From assembly GCA_006386115.1 (NCBI GenBank), contig VFIW01000056.1, positions 243,689 through 307,688 of the forward strand: a stretch of 64,000 nucleotides of DNA. The letters run 5' to 3'. Below the pieces are notes generated by a model that was given only the letters and a program-made list of their open reading frames with translations, was not told the DNA's origin and searched no databases. Numbering within the stretch: the first letter of the stretch is position 1; each line of letters begins with the position of its first letter. This document shows, one piece after another, positions 1 to 9,800 of this stretch. Made by a program: the position numbers and the translations under genes. The DNA comes from Globisporangium splendens. Its lineage: Eukaryota > Oomycota > Peronosporomycetes > Pythiales > Pythiaceae.

Positions 1-1029
1 CCGTCCGTGACTACGAAAAGATCATGTGTTGCTTGGTTGTTTCGCGTTGCGCGTCAAGTCCGAGCTGTCGTTGAAGGGAGATTGATGCGGCGACGTGATT
101 GGCTACAAACACTGGAATAGCGCATTCTAGTTGGTCAAGATCGCATGGTATCTTCCCATTCTGAGAACAGATCATCACTCATTGCCCAAGCAGTAGCAGT
201 AGTAGCAGCAGTAACGTGTGCTCATTGCCCAAGTGTCTTTGATGACCCATGTCTGTCTTGTCCAATCCAGTCTTCAAAACAGCAGACCCCTCATCACGGC
301 GCACGTGAGCACCCAAGCTCGCTCTGTGATACCGCCAGCGCCCCGACCAGAGTCTGGTCTGATGGCCGAAGTGCATGCTCGGACGACCTCGTGCGCCTCC
401 AATTCGATGAGACTGAGGCTCGGCTGCTGCAGTTCTTGCTGCTCTCCCCTGGTGTGAGTGTGCAATGTATCTTCTTTATGTTTGCACTATTGCATTGACG
501 CTATGACAGTGGTGTCACGTTGGCAGTATGGTCGTCATCTTCATCCGAGGAATAGCGAAGGTCGTGAAGTGTACGATTGATGCGCGTGACTTGCTCTTGT
601 AACAGTGCAGTCAGGTCCCTGAGACCGAGTCTGGTGAGTGCACAGCAACAACATTTAAGACGACTTTCCGACATGGGGACGATTGTTTTTTACTGGCCAG
701 CTTCCCATCAGCAAAATCGGACGTTTGTCTTGTGCTATGCAGTAAATCGGTTCGATTAACGTATTCGCCTTGTGTTCTCAACACAACAAATACAAGCCAT
801 CGTGAGTCAAAGATTCGAATGGCTGTCAATGGATCTTCTGACTGGCACTTACAAGGACGCATTTCGCAAAGACCCACGTGATCTCTCTTCACGAGGCGTC
901 CGCAGTTTGCTGCTTGTGTTTGCTTATATCGCTGCTCTTCGTCGTGATACTCCAAGAGCTGACAGTGTCAATTAAACTGCCTTTCCGCTGACATTTACGT
1001 AGTCATGAAGCGCAATCACGTTGAGGTTC
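1..1029 (+). repeat. Direct repeat copy C of a secreted-gene 3' flank
   Basis: This segment recurs in the same orientation at 7215-8243, offset 7214. I saw no difference in the stretches I compared, and every open frame in one copy is repeated identically in the other. The first 150 or so bases also match, inverted and with several differences, the segment at about 3211-3360. Short open frames inside it have no recognisable domain and I do not call them genes. Identity stops at about 1029, next to an (AG)n run. In the other copy this sequence lies downstream of the secreted-protein gene at 6271-6747, so a further gene copy may lie left of the window. Confidence 0.9.
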
Positions 1030-1033
1030 ATGG

Positions 1034-3210
1034 CCGCTCAGAGAGAGAGAGAGAGAGTGAGAAGGTAATTCTATTTAACTTATGATCTACATACAGTTGA
1101 AGAATTCCTGAGCCTCATTAACACTGCTGAGAGTGAGGTGTTTCTAACTTTTGACGGTGTGGCACCGATATCATTGTCGAGTAGAGCTACGACTTGGGAC
1201 ATAAGAGCTTGATCACTTCCCCGCGATTCGTCGGTGAGTATCTTCGCATTCTCGGAGTTCACAGACATGTTGGCGAGAAGATCGGCCAAATACGTTGTCC
1301 CCAGGAAGGATAGAACTACCGTTAAGTTTGTCTATAAGTCCTCCGAGACCTTGATACAACTTGCTGTGCAGCCTCCGTGTTCGTGCTCGGTCAATTGTCT
1401 TCTGGATGCTGTTTGGGGGAGTACGCTCATGCACCAGCCACGGACAGTGAGTCGTGAGCGGGTGCGGTTTGGATGTCCACCCTGTGGTTTTTATTTCTTC
1501 TTCGATCATTGCAACGTCTTGTTGACAAGTAGCATCCCCGGCCCAGTCGGTCACTGTCCAGAGAACTCCGTTTGCTTGCCGTTGCATCTGAATGTAGTCC
1601 GTGTGGCTCCTCTCCGACACTGGTACCGCGACGATGGTTCCCATGCCGTTGCTGATCCACTTGTACTCTCGTTTTGTGTGTTTCCTGCTCCACGGCTCCT
1701 ATTGACTGTTTAGCTGATTGCTTGCATCGTCTTCTATCTCCAGTGAGCACAGAATGATGCTGGTTACGAGTTTTCTCAGGGCGGTCATTCGTTTGAACGT
1801 GAGAGTCGCCGTCATGGTTGGTAGCCGCACGGAGAACACTCGCTCTTCTTCCCGTCTCACGTTGAAGCTGGCCAAATTGCATTCCTTCAGGAAAGAAACC
1901 GTTTTGACCGTGTACTGCTCGCCTTAGCTGTCGATTATCCAAGGGTTGTCGTTCCACTGAAAGGATGGCCAGAACGCTCGAGTCTCTTCCGATAGCTGAT
2001 GTATCGTCTGCTCAGGTTTTCTCCCAAAATATACGCCTACCCGTCCGTCTGATCTCCACTCGAGGTCCACGGTCGGTAGCAAGGATTCCATTTGCCACTT
2101 CAGATCATCTTTCCACGCGGGATTGCGTCCCTCTGCAGCCACCAGGTCTTCACCGAGGTACTCCCACCCGAGTCTGTGGATATTGTTCGTCTGGTACAGC
2201 CTTGTCTGTGCGTGCTGGCTTCGCTCCTTGGGCGAGATCGTGCAGCATCCCCAGCTTTGACTTTTGTCCTGATGAACCTGTTCACGCCAAGCTTCTGTAT
2301 ACTTGTCTCGCGCTCGCTGTAGCCACCGAGTTGTCCGCTGCATCGCTTGTCGCTTTATTGCAAGAGGTATTGAATAGAGACCTATGCCTCCTTCCTTGAC
2401 CAGCAGGTATAGCAGGGAAGGACTCACCTTGTGCCTCGTGCCGTCTGTGCCGAGTGTCGATTGCCACAAAAATTGCTTTTGTAGATTCACTAGCTGGTCC
2501 ACAACTTTCGCTGGAGCTTGATGTAGCCGGCAGTGAACAGAATCGACGGCAGCAAGACCGAATTCAGTATAAGCACTCTCCCCATCACACTGTTGGAGAC
2601 TTTGGTCGCGATGATCAATCTGGTTCGGAGCTTTTGCAGGCGGTCCTCCCAATTAGCTTGCGTGATGTCCCCGGTTCCTATTTGGATGCCAAGGTACCTC
2701 ACCGTCTCTCCATGCTTCAGGATTGGAATGCCGCATCTTTGTTTCTGGTCTGCTGCTGTGTCGAGACAGATATAGCTGCTTTTCGTTGGTTGCACGTGCA
2801 GACCTGATTGCTGGTCGAACTCGGACAGCAGCTGCATCAGTCGAGGCAGCTGTTCCCCTTGTTTCAAAAAGACGGCGGAGTCGTCGGCGAAGGTCGAAAT
2901 AAGATGGGGTTCTGCTCCGGATTAGGTCACACGAATTCCTACCAGATGGGGGTCTTGCTGTGCTGCCAGAGCGAGAATCTCCGCGGCAACAATAAACAGC
3001 AGAGGGGAGAGGGGGCAGCCTTGACGAATGCCGACTTGACCTCCCATCCTCTCGACAGTTCATTGTTCACTAGGTACTGCGCCGTAGTGTCCGAGTGCAT
3101 TCGACGTACTAAATCCACAAATTGTCGCCCAAAGCCGAACTTGCTCAGCACAAGGTACAGAAAGTCTCTGTCCAGCGTGTCGTAAGCCTTCATTAAGTCA
3201 AGCATCGCAA
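1034..3210 (-). mobile_element. Non-LTR retrotransposon (LINE) fragment, 5'-truncated and frameshifted
   Basis: Read on the minus strand, conceptual translation shows reverse-transcriptase blocks in the correct order but in different frames. A DLMKAYDTLDRDF block lies near 3170-3210, a GIRQGCPLSP block at about 3004-3033, and the catalytic FADD at 2880-2891. After these come a typical post-RT region (KSSYICLD, VRYLGIQIG; about 2490-2800) and a C-terminal part (LQKQFLWQS, KEGGIGLYS; about 1930-2650). No intact frame links the blocks, and the endonuclease and N-terminal RT are missing, so it is dead and 5'-truncated. The 5' edge is sharp: at 3210/3211 the sequence switches to the flank shared with 7377. 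The 3' limit near 1034 is inferred from where copy C ends. The part below about 1900 has no recognised motif. Confidence 0.88.
1040..1057. repeat. (AG)n microsatellite at the copy C / LINE junction
   Basis: A run of about nine AG dinucleotides sits exactly where copy C stops matching its twin. On the minus strand it reads (CT)n at the 3' end of the LINE fragment, so it may be the simple-sequence tail of that element. Confidence 0.7.
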
Positions 3211-3809
3211 CAGAATGGGAAGATACCATGCAATCTTGACCAACTAGAATGCGTTATTCCAGTGTTTGTAGCCAATCACGTCGCCGCATCAATCTCCCTT
3301 CAAGGACAGCTCGGACTTGACGCGCAACGCGAAACAAGCAAGCAGCACATGATCTCTTCACAGTCGAGTACGGCAACGGACGGCATTTTGCTGCGGCGTC
3401 TCCTGCAGCATTACCGCTATTCCCGTGAGTCAAAGTTTGCGGCGCTCTGAGGAGGGACCGTCGTCTGGCCTCGTGTTGGCCTTCCAGGGGCTCCCTCTCC
3501 TTCCGTGCGCTTACAATGGCACCTTGGACCGCTCATCAAAACCTATGCGCACATAGTGATCCTGGGGTCAAAAACTGGACATGCATCACTGAACGGTAGC
3601 TATTATTATTGAGCCTGGGTCAACATTCAAGTTGCATCGCCAGACATGAATGTTGACTGAATCTAATGATGCAGACACACACTGAAGGCACATCCACAAG
3701 TTGTGGACGATGGATGTATTTTGTACTTAGAAGACATGCATCGTATATTTAACCTTGCGCGTTAAGCGTCGACACGGGAGGTCCAGCGACACACGGAAAG
3801 CCAGCACAA
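3211..3809 (-). repeat. Inverted repeat arm A (3' flank of the secreted-protein gene)
   Basis: On the minus strand this is the downstream flank of the gene at 3810-4229. It matches the plus-strand downstream flank at 6748-7377 closely, with scattered substitutions and small indels. Together the arms and genes form a long imperfect inverted repeat around a spacer of roughly 1.9-2 kb. A landmark shared by both arms is a stem with TCCACAACTTGTGGA (near 3698 and 6850). The arm ends abruptly at 3211 against the LINE fragment. Confidence 0.88.
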
Positions 3810-4229
3810 TTAGCAGTGGACGTGTCCCGTGGTCTGGCAGTTGGACACCGTGAAGCTCGAGCCGTCACCGCACTTGCCGGACGCAATCGTATTGATCGTC
3901 GACACGTCGGTCCTGACGCGCCAGTAGCGAGCCCACGCGCCCTGGTTGTTGTGGCTCTCCAGGCGGTAGCCATCACGTCCCTGGAAGATATCGTTCTGGA
4001 CCTTGTCAGCTGCCTGCAGGTAGCACTTTGGCGTCGAGATCCAGCAAGCCACTTGCTGGCACTCCTTATTGTTCTTGAAGAGCCTACCGATGAGCGGGAC
4101 GATCTGCGAAGCCAATTGGAAACCGGCGAGCACGATGTCGGCCTTGCCCGCTTCCTCTTCAGCGTGGACAGCGGGGGTCGAGTACGCGGCGGCGATGGCG
4201 AAAACGCTGAGGAGAGCGGTCTTGATCAT
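3810..4229 (-). CDS. Small secreted cysteine-containing protein (paralogue A)
   Basis: The 139-residue product starts with a signal peptide (MIKTALLSVFAIAAAYSTPA, cleavage expected around VHA-EEE, residues 20-24), so it is probably secreted. The mature part has six cysteines: three within about 14 residues in the middle (KEC, ACW, KCY), one in SGKC and two in the NCQTTGHVHC tail. I recognise no family, and it could be an apoplastic effector-like or structural secreted protein. It is the inverted paralogue of the gene at 6271-6747. The start was chosen because both paralogues share the MIKTALLS beginning, although the frame is open further upstream. Single exon. An oomycete-type initiator lies 60-75 nt upstream (4289-4304). 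Confidence 0.8.
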   Translation of the reverse strand: MIKTALLSVFAIAAAYSTPAVHAEEEAGKADIVLAGFQLASQIVPLIGRLFKNNKECQQVACWISTPKCYLQAADKVQNDIFQGRDGYRLESHNNQGAWARYWRVRTDVSTINTIASGKCGDGSSFTVSNCQTTGHVHC

Positions 4230-4288
4230 CGTGGAAGGGAGGGCGTTTGGGGACGAGGTGGGGCTTGGGGACTTGGGACTTGGAAGTC

Positions 4289-4304
4289 GAAATGGGAAAT
4301 GAAT
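4289..4304 (-). promoter_or_regulatory. Oomycete-type initiator (Inr) for paralogue A
   Basis: On the minus strand the sequence reads ATTCATTTCCCATTTC. It matches 13 of 16 positions of the published oomycete core promoter GCTCATTYYNCAWTTT. It ends 60 nt upstream of the ATG at 4229, a usual distance. The match is by eye; no transcript data were available. Confidence 0.6.
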
Positions 4305-4375
4305 GACATATCGAAAGCGTGCCGAGTGTGCACCCTCGTCGAGCTGGAGTAGCGAGTGTCCTCCCATGTGTGATG

Positions 4376-6120
4376 ATAAGGAATCTATTGAACTTAAAGT
4401 TTAAGATTTCCCGGGGAAGAGAATTGGTAGGTTCTCAGCTATCATATCCTGCCGTAACACAAGCGTTCTCACACTTGCGTCCGGGGTTTTCGTGATTTTC
4501 TAGTTTTTATGTCATTTATTTTCTTCGTGTGGGGGCATCGTCACTTGTGGGTTTCATTGCGAGGGGTCTTGGTGCGGCAGAGCCGGTTGGCTTTGTCACG
4601 GGTGTCTTGAGCTGCGCGGTGTGGTGGCCGCAAACAGCGGGGGTCTTGTGCTGCGCGGTGTGGTGGCCGCAAACAGCGGGGGGTCTTGTGCTGCGTCGCT
4701 TGTTAGCGACGTTGCCGGTTCGTTGTGCTGCGTGACGATTGGTCACGTACAGCGGGTCAATAGTCGTGCTCAAATTGGTCGTGCATTCCATTCCTCACCA
4801 CCCAGGGCCTCCAAGAAGGAGGGATTCTCTCCCTGGGATGGGCCGGCCCAAACTGGACCGCTGAGGCTGGAACTGGACCGCTTGTGCTTGACTTGGAATA
4901 TTGGAGAATGTGTCCTCCCATGTGTGAGCAGGGCGCCTCACGCGCTTGCCCATCCCAATGATAAAGATTGCGTTTGTTTCGTCGGCGCCAGTTCACCCAC
5001 ACACCGTCGTCGAAAGAGTGCACAAATGTGTGACCTGCACAAGCCTATACGACAGTATGAACGAGAGAGTTGCTTCCTTATCTGGATACCAGCATCCTTC
5101 TCAAACTGCGACGATCGATGTACCTCCGAGTTTTCAGTCGTACCACGTTGTAGTGAACATAAGATTACCAAGCCGCAAAAAGGTGGAATAAACACCGGAC
5201 GACCAACTCATGTCGTCCTTTCTCTCGTCATCACTGGTGATCGCGAATGGTGATTTGCATTCAAATTGATACAAACGAGTACTCTCGTTTATGAGCTGGC
5301 GGTGCACTGCCGCCGCAGCGCAAACGGACGTGGCCGGACCCATTCACTTATTCGCTGTCTTATTGTGTCCTCAATGCTCCGCGTTCTGAGTGGAACGCAT
5401 AAGAGCTTTACTGAAAACGGCGAGAATCCTTGTCTCAGGGCAATCGTTGACTGGACTCAGCCGGATGGCTTCGTGCGTCCTAAGTGTCCCTCTTTGACAC
5501 TTCTTCAATACGCCAAGACATCTACAGGTGATCACGAGTTATCATTCTTTTACTGGTAATCAAGTTGCGCCTCGCCAGCGGACGGAGGAAGATCAATCAG
5601 TACAGTCTCGCTTCATCCTCGAGGCTCGGCAAAAGCAATTCATATGTATCGCAAGTCGTGTCCGAATGCTCAGTACTTTGAGTCATAAGAAGGTGCTGCT
5701 CTCCTCACTCTTCGTGTACCATAGGTGAAGATTGAAATGAAAGCTTGCTGTTCTGATGCAAATCACCGTTTAGGATCATGAACCGAGCACGATGGGTAGC
5801 GTTATGTAATAATCCAGTCTGTCCTCCATTTTCAGCCACAGTGGTACCATCGGGTATGAGAGGGTGCACGTGACACCTTCTCCGACACTGCTCATCATCA
5901 GTGTTGCGCATTTGTACTGCTTTCCAACTCTACCACGTTCATATGATGTGATTTGATTTCAAAGGCTATGCCAAGGGAGTGGTGGCTGAAAATGGAGGAT
6001 CGACTATACAAAGAGTGTCATCATGAACTGAGCGCACAGTTCCCAGAAAAGGTGTACTGTCCCCTCCCGTCTCTGTTCCTCGGCACTGTCTACTGGACTA
6101 GGAGTGAGCACATCAGTGCC
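4376..6120. other. Spacer between the inverted secreted-protein genes
   Basis: About 1.7 kb with no gene I can support. The longest frames (for example 4621-5253) have no domain, poor start context and composition driven by a local tandem repeat. A short phrase, GTGTCCTCCCATGTGTGA, occurs at 4357-4374 and again at about 4909-4926. I see no transposase or terminal repeats here. Confidence 0.6.
4604..4697. repeat. 39/40-bp tandem repeat, two full units and a partial third
   Basis: The unit starting GTCTTGTGCTGCGCGGTG runs 4604-4642 and 4643-4682, with a third partial unit from 4683 to about 4697. The two full units differ by a few bases. No protein is convincingly encoded across it. Confidence 0.8.
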
Positions 6121-6182
6121 TAAGACCGAGTGTTCGTACTCCCTCAGTTCGCCAAGAAGACCATCCGCAGTGTCTCGGTCTG

Positions 6183-6196
6183 TCATTCTCAAACTC
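6183..6196 (+). promoter_or_regulatory. Putative TCATTC initiator for paralogue B
   Basis: GTCATTCTCAAACT resembles the oomycete TCATTYYNCAWTT initiator but matches less well than the one in front of paralogue A. It lies about 75-90 nt upstream of the ATG at 6271. Confidence 0.4.
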
Positions 6197-6225
6197 GACC
6201 TCAGCGTCTCAAGCGCAAACTTCCA

Positions 6226-6248
6226 CTCTCTCTCTCTCTCTCTCTCTC
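6226..6248 (+). repeat. (CT)n microsatellite in the 5' UTR of paralogue B
   Basis: About eleven CT dinucleotides end 22 nt before the ATG at 6271. Paralogue A lacks the run, so the 5' leaders of the two copies differ. Confidence 0.75.
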
Positions 6249-6270
6249 GCTTCCCAACACCTCGTTCGCA

Positions 6271-6747
6271 ATGATCAAGACCGCGCTTCTGAGTCTCTTC
6301 GTCGTCGCCGCCGCGCAATCGAACGCTGTCGTTCGTGCCGAAGAGGAGTCTGCAATCGGAACTGCTGTCGGCGTCGGAGCGGGAGTCGTCGCTCTGGGTG
6401 CAGCAACTGGACCTGGCGAAATCGCCGTGGCGAGTTTCGAACTAGCTGCGGTCTTGGTTCCTCTTATCGGGGGTCTATTCAAGAACCACAAGCAGTGCCA
6501 TCAAGTGGCGTGTTGGGTCAGCAACGGCAAATGCTACCAGAAGGCAGCCGACGAAGTCCAGAGCCAGGTTTTCCAGGGACGCGATGGGTACACAGTCGAA
6601 AGCCACGGGAATCAAGGCGCGTGGGTTCGCTACTGGCGCGTGAGAACCGACGTGACGCAGGTCCAGACGATTGCGAGTGGTAAGTGCGCCGACGGCTCGA
6701 GCTTCTCGGTGACCAACTGCCAGACCACGGGACACGTCCACTGCTAA
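6271..6747 (+). CDS. Small secreted cysteine-containing protein (paralogue B)
   Basis: The 158-residue product has a signal peptide (MIKTALLSLFVVAAAQSNAV, cleavage expected around VRA-EEE) and is the inverted partner of the gene at 3810-4229. It has the same six cysteines (KQC, ACW, KCY, GKC, NC, HC) and the same NCQTTGHVHC end. It carries about 19 extra residues after the signal peptide, a Gly/Ala/Val-rich stretch (GTAVGVGAGVVALGAATG) absent from paralogue A, which is hydrophobic enough to insert in or associate with a membrane. No family is recognised. The start is fixed by the shared MIKTALLS beginning. Single exon, followed by the flank shared with arm A. Confidence 0.8.
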   Translation: MIKTALLSLFVVAAAQSNAVVRAEEESAIGTAVGVGAGVVALGAATGPGEIAVASFELAAVLVPLIGGLFKNHKQCHQVACWVSNGKCYQKAADEVQSQVFQGRDGYTVESHGNQGAWVRYWRVRTDVTQVQTIASGKCADGSSFSVTNCQTTGHVHC

Positions 6748-7377
6748 TTGTGCTGGCTTTCCGTGTGTTGCCGGACCTCCCGTGTCGACGCTTAACGCGC
6801 AAGGTTAAACATACGATGCATGTCTTCTAAGTACAAAATACATTCATCGTCCACAACTTGTGGATGTGTCTTCAGTGTGTCTGCATCATTAGACTCAGTC
6901 AACATTCATGTCTGGCGATGCAACTTGAATGTTGACCCAGGCTCGAAATTAATAATAATAGCTACCGTTCAGTGATGCATGTCCAGTTTTTGACCCCAGG
7001 ATCACTATGCGCGCATAGGTTTTGACGAGCAGTCCAAGGTGCCATTGCAAGCGCACGGAAGGAGAGAGATCCCCTGGAAGGCCAACATGAGGCTAGAGGA
7101 CGGTCCCTCCTCAGAGCGCCGCAAACTTCGACTCACGGGAATAGCGGTAATGCTGCAGGAGACGCCGCAGCAAAAATGCTGCAGGAGACGCCGCAGCAAA
7201 AATGCTGTCCGTTGCCGTCCGTGACTACGAAAAGATCATGTGTTGCTTGGTTGTTTCGCGTTGCGCGTCAAGTCCGAGCTGTCGTTGAAGGGAGATTGAT
7301 GCGGCGACGTGATTGGCTACAAACACTGGAATAGCGCATTCTAGTTGGTCAAGATCGCATGGTATCTTCCCATTCTG
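6748..7377 (+). repeat. Inverted repeat arm B (3' flank of paralogue B)
   Basis: Partner of arm A (3211-3809), in the opposite orientation. It continues without a break into the segment 7215-8243 that is duplicated at 1-1029. It differs from arm A by scattered substitutions, a few small indels and the 26-bp duplication at 7151-7202. Confidence 0.88.
7151..7202 (+). repeat. Two tandem copies of a 26-bp unit
   Basis: The unit beginning TGCTGCAGGAGACGCCGCAG occurs at 7151-7176 and again, unchanged, at 7177-7202. Arm A carries it once (near 3385-3410). It is a recent local duplication. Confidence 0.9.
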
Positions 7378-8243
7378 AGAACAGATCATCACTCATTGCC
7401 CAAGCAGTAGCAGTAGTAGCAGCAGTAACGTGTGCTCATTGCCCAAGTGTCTTTGATGACCCATGTCTGTCTTGTCCAATCCAGTCTTCAAAACAGCAGA
7501 CCCCTCATCACGGCGCACGTGAGCACCCAAGCTCGCTCTGTGATACCGCCAGCGCCCCGACCAGAGTCTGGTCTGATGGCCGAAGTGCATGCTCGGACGA
7601 CCTCGTGCGCCTCCAATTCGATGAGACTGAGGCTCGGCTGCTGCAGTTCTTGCTGCTCTCCCCTGGTGTGAGTGTGCAATGTATCTTCTTTATGTTTGCA
7701 CTATTGCATTGACGCTATGACAGTGGTGTCACGTTGGCAGTATGGTCGTCATCTTCATCCGAGGAATAGCGAAGGTCGTGAAGTGTACGATTGATGCGCG
7801 TGACTTGCTCTTGTAACAGTGCAGTCAGGTCCCTGAGACCGAGTCTGGTGAGTGCACAGCAACAACATTTAAGACGACTTTCCGACATGGGGACGATTGT
7901 TTTTTACTGGCCAGCTTCCCATCAGCAAAATCGGACGTTTGTCTTGTGCTATGCAGTAAATCGGTTCGATTAACGTATTCGCCTTGTGTTCTCAACACAA
8001 CAAATACAAGCCATCGTGAGTCAAAGATTCGAATGGCTGTCAATGGATCTTCTGACTGGCACTTACAAGGACGCATTTCGCAAAGACCCACGTGATCTCT
8101 CTTCACGAGGCGTCCGCAGTTTGCTGCTTGTGTTTGCTTATATCGCTGCTCTTCGTCGTGATACTCCAAGAGCTGACAGTGTCAATTAAACTGCCTTTCC
8201 GCTGACATTTACGTAGTCATGAAGCGCAATCACGTTGAGGTTC
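7215..8243 (+). repeat. Direct repeat copy B, twin of 1-1029
   Basis: Same sequence and orientation as 1-1029 (offset 7214). Identity ends at 8243, after GTTGAGGTTC. It contains only short open frames with no recognisable protein. Confidence 0.9.
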
Positions 8244-8523
8244 GTGGTCATTTATTACGTCAGAATCAGCCGCCGTGCTTCTGTACGACGCTCGTTTGAC
8301 AGCGAACAATCAGACAGATGATCATAATCGGAGCGTGTTAAACGCATTCTGATTACGACCGGTTGATGAATATCGAAGCCAAAACCAAGCCGTGGGGGGT
8401 GCGCGCTTGACTGGGCGATGCTGAAGGCGACCCTCGTTTCCCCACCAAGAGCTCATTTCCAATTTTGCCACCACTGGTGTCGAGAAGCCAACCCCAGCAC
8501 CACTCACTCAACTCTACACCGAC

Positions 8524-9351
8524 ATGAAAGCCGAAATCTTCGCGCTCGACGGGTTCTTCACTCGCGTGAACCCCGATGACATCGAGGCCGTCGACGTCAA
8601 CCACACCAGCATCTTCAAGAACTTTCGCCTCGCGGTAGGCAGCTGGGCGGACCTCGAGGCCAAACTTGCCAAGACAAAGAACCACACGACGCCGGCGCGC
8701 GACATCAAGGTCGTGTACCTCATTCGCCACGCCCAAGGCGCGCACAACGTCGCCGAGGTCGAGTACGGCGATGCGTGGTGGACGGCGCCGATCGCGCGAA
8801 GCGACGTGTACCTTGACACGAACCTCACTGAGCTCGGCATCAACGACGCGCGCAGCAAGGGACCACCGGGTCTTGCCGCCGAGTGTGACAAGGGAATGCC
8901 CCGGATCGAGCGTGTCATCGTGTCCACGCTCTCGCGCACGATCCAGACGGCACACCACTTTTTCGAGGGCTACCCAGTCGTGTCGCCTCGGTTCGTGAGC
9001 ATGGAGCTGTGCCGTGAGAAACTGGGAATTCACACGTTCAACAAGCGCGTGTCACGAACAAAGCTCCAGGAGAAGTTCTCCAAGGACAAAGTGGATTTCT
9101 CGCGAATCCGCGACGAAGAAGACACGTTGTGGTCGCCGACGCACATGGAGACCGAGTCTGAGATCCAGGAGCGCGCACAGGAGTTCCTCCGTGAGCTCTT
9201 TGAGTCGTTCCCAGAGGAGACGCACGTGGCGGTCGTGACGCACTACAAGGTGATTTGGGCCATCTTCAAGGTGATGTACCCACACTTCGAGAGAGACGTG
9301 GCGGCAACGAACTGCGAGGTCATCCCGATTGTCCTCGAGCGCGTCCAGTAG
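8524..9351 (+). CDS. Histidine phosphatase superfamily protein, phosphoglycerate-mutase-like
   Basis: A 275-residue single-exon protein of the branch-1 histidine phosphatase fold. The phospho-accepting histidine is in YLIRHAQGAHN (residues 61-71; the family form is RHgqgxHN). A second motif, STLSRTIQTA (about 138-147), carries the conserved arginine. CREKLG (about 163) supplies the acid, and VAVVTHYKV (about 237-245) the second catalytic histidine. The spacing and the REKLGIH phrase resemble the plant and fungal phosphoglycerate-mutase-like proteins rather than glycolytic dPGM, so the substrate is unknown. No signal peptide or membrane segment is seen. The start lies just after the repeat island and has good context. 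Confidence 0.9.
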   Translation: MKAEIFALDGFFTRVNPDDIEAVDVNHTSIFKNFRLAVGSWADLEAKLAKTKNHTTPARDIKVVYLIRHAQGAHNVAEVEYGDAWWTAPIARSDVYLDTNLTELGINDARSKGPPGLAAECDKGMPRIERVIVSTLSRTIQTAHHFFEGYPVVSPRFVSMELCREKLGIHTFNKRVSRTKLQEKFSKDKVDFSRIRDEEDTLWSPTHMETESEIQERAQEFLRELFESFPEETHVAVVTHYKVIWAIFKVMYPHFERDVAATNCEVIPIVLERVQ

Positions 9352-9800
9352 GAACCCGTTCGGGTGTGTGGCCAACCAGCCACTGGGTTTTTATCGCCTC
9401 AAGCAGAGTCCCTCTCTGAGGGACATGTATCTGATTGTATGCATACATCCTAACGTTCTCATCCATTGCTATTACTATACTTGAATACATTTGATTCAAC
9501 ATTAATGAGAGGAGACATGCCAACCAATCGATTCTCTTAGTACTGCGTGACGATGACGAAAGAAAGCGAGTCCTTCCTTGCATCTGATCCCGAAACGTGT
9601 CGAGGCACTGACTCACGCGTCTCAGGGATCCGCTGTCAGAGTGACTGCACGCCCATCATCCAGGACGAGGAGCTCCGTCTACCACACGTCTCACGTAGCG
9701 CGAAGAGTCTCAAGTGCCGTTTCAGCTCTCACACTCGCCGATTTCCACGATTTGGGGCTTCTCGTAAAGCTCCTATTACCAGCGAAAGCAAGCGGCGGCA
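9352..9800. other. Intergenic, no gene seen
   Basis: 449 nt between two plus-strand genes. It must hold the terminator of the phosphatase gene and the promoter of the next one. No repeat or RNA gene was recognised. Confidence 0.6.

Noticed and set aside
145..975. Short identical open frames in both copies of the direct repeat, as possible genes
   Set aside because: They are the same only because the DNA is duplicated. They lack domains, signal peptides and splice-consistent extensions.
4621..5253. 210-codon open frame in the spacer
   Set aside because: It starts in the tandem repeat, shows no domain, and is not conserved in the other repeat copies.
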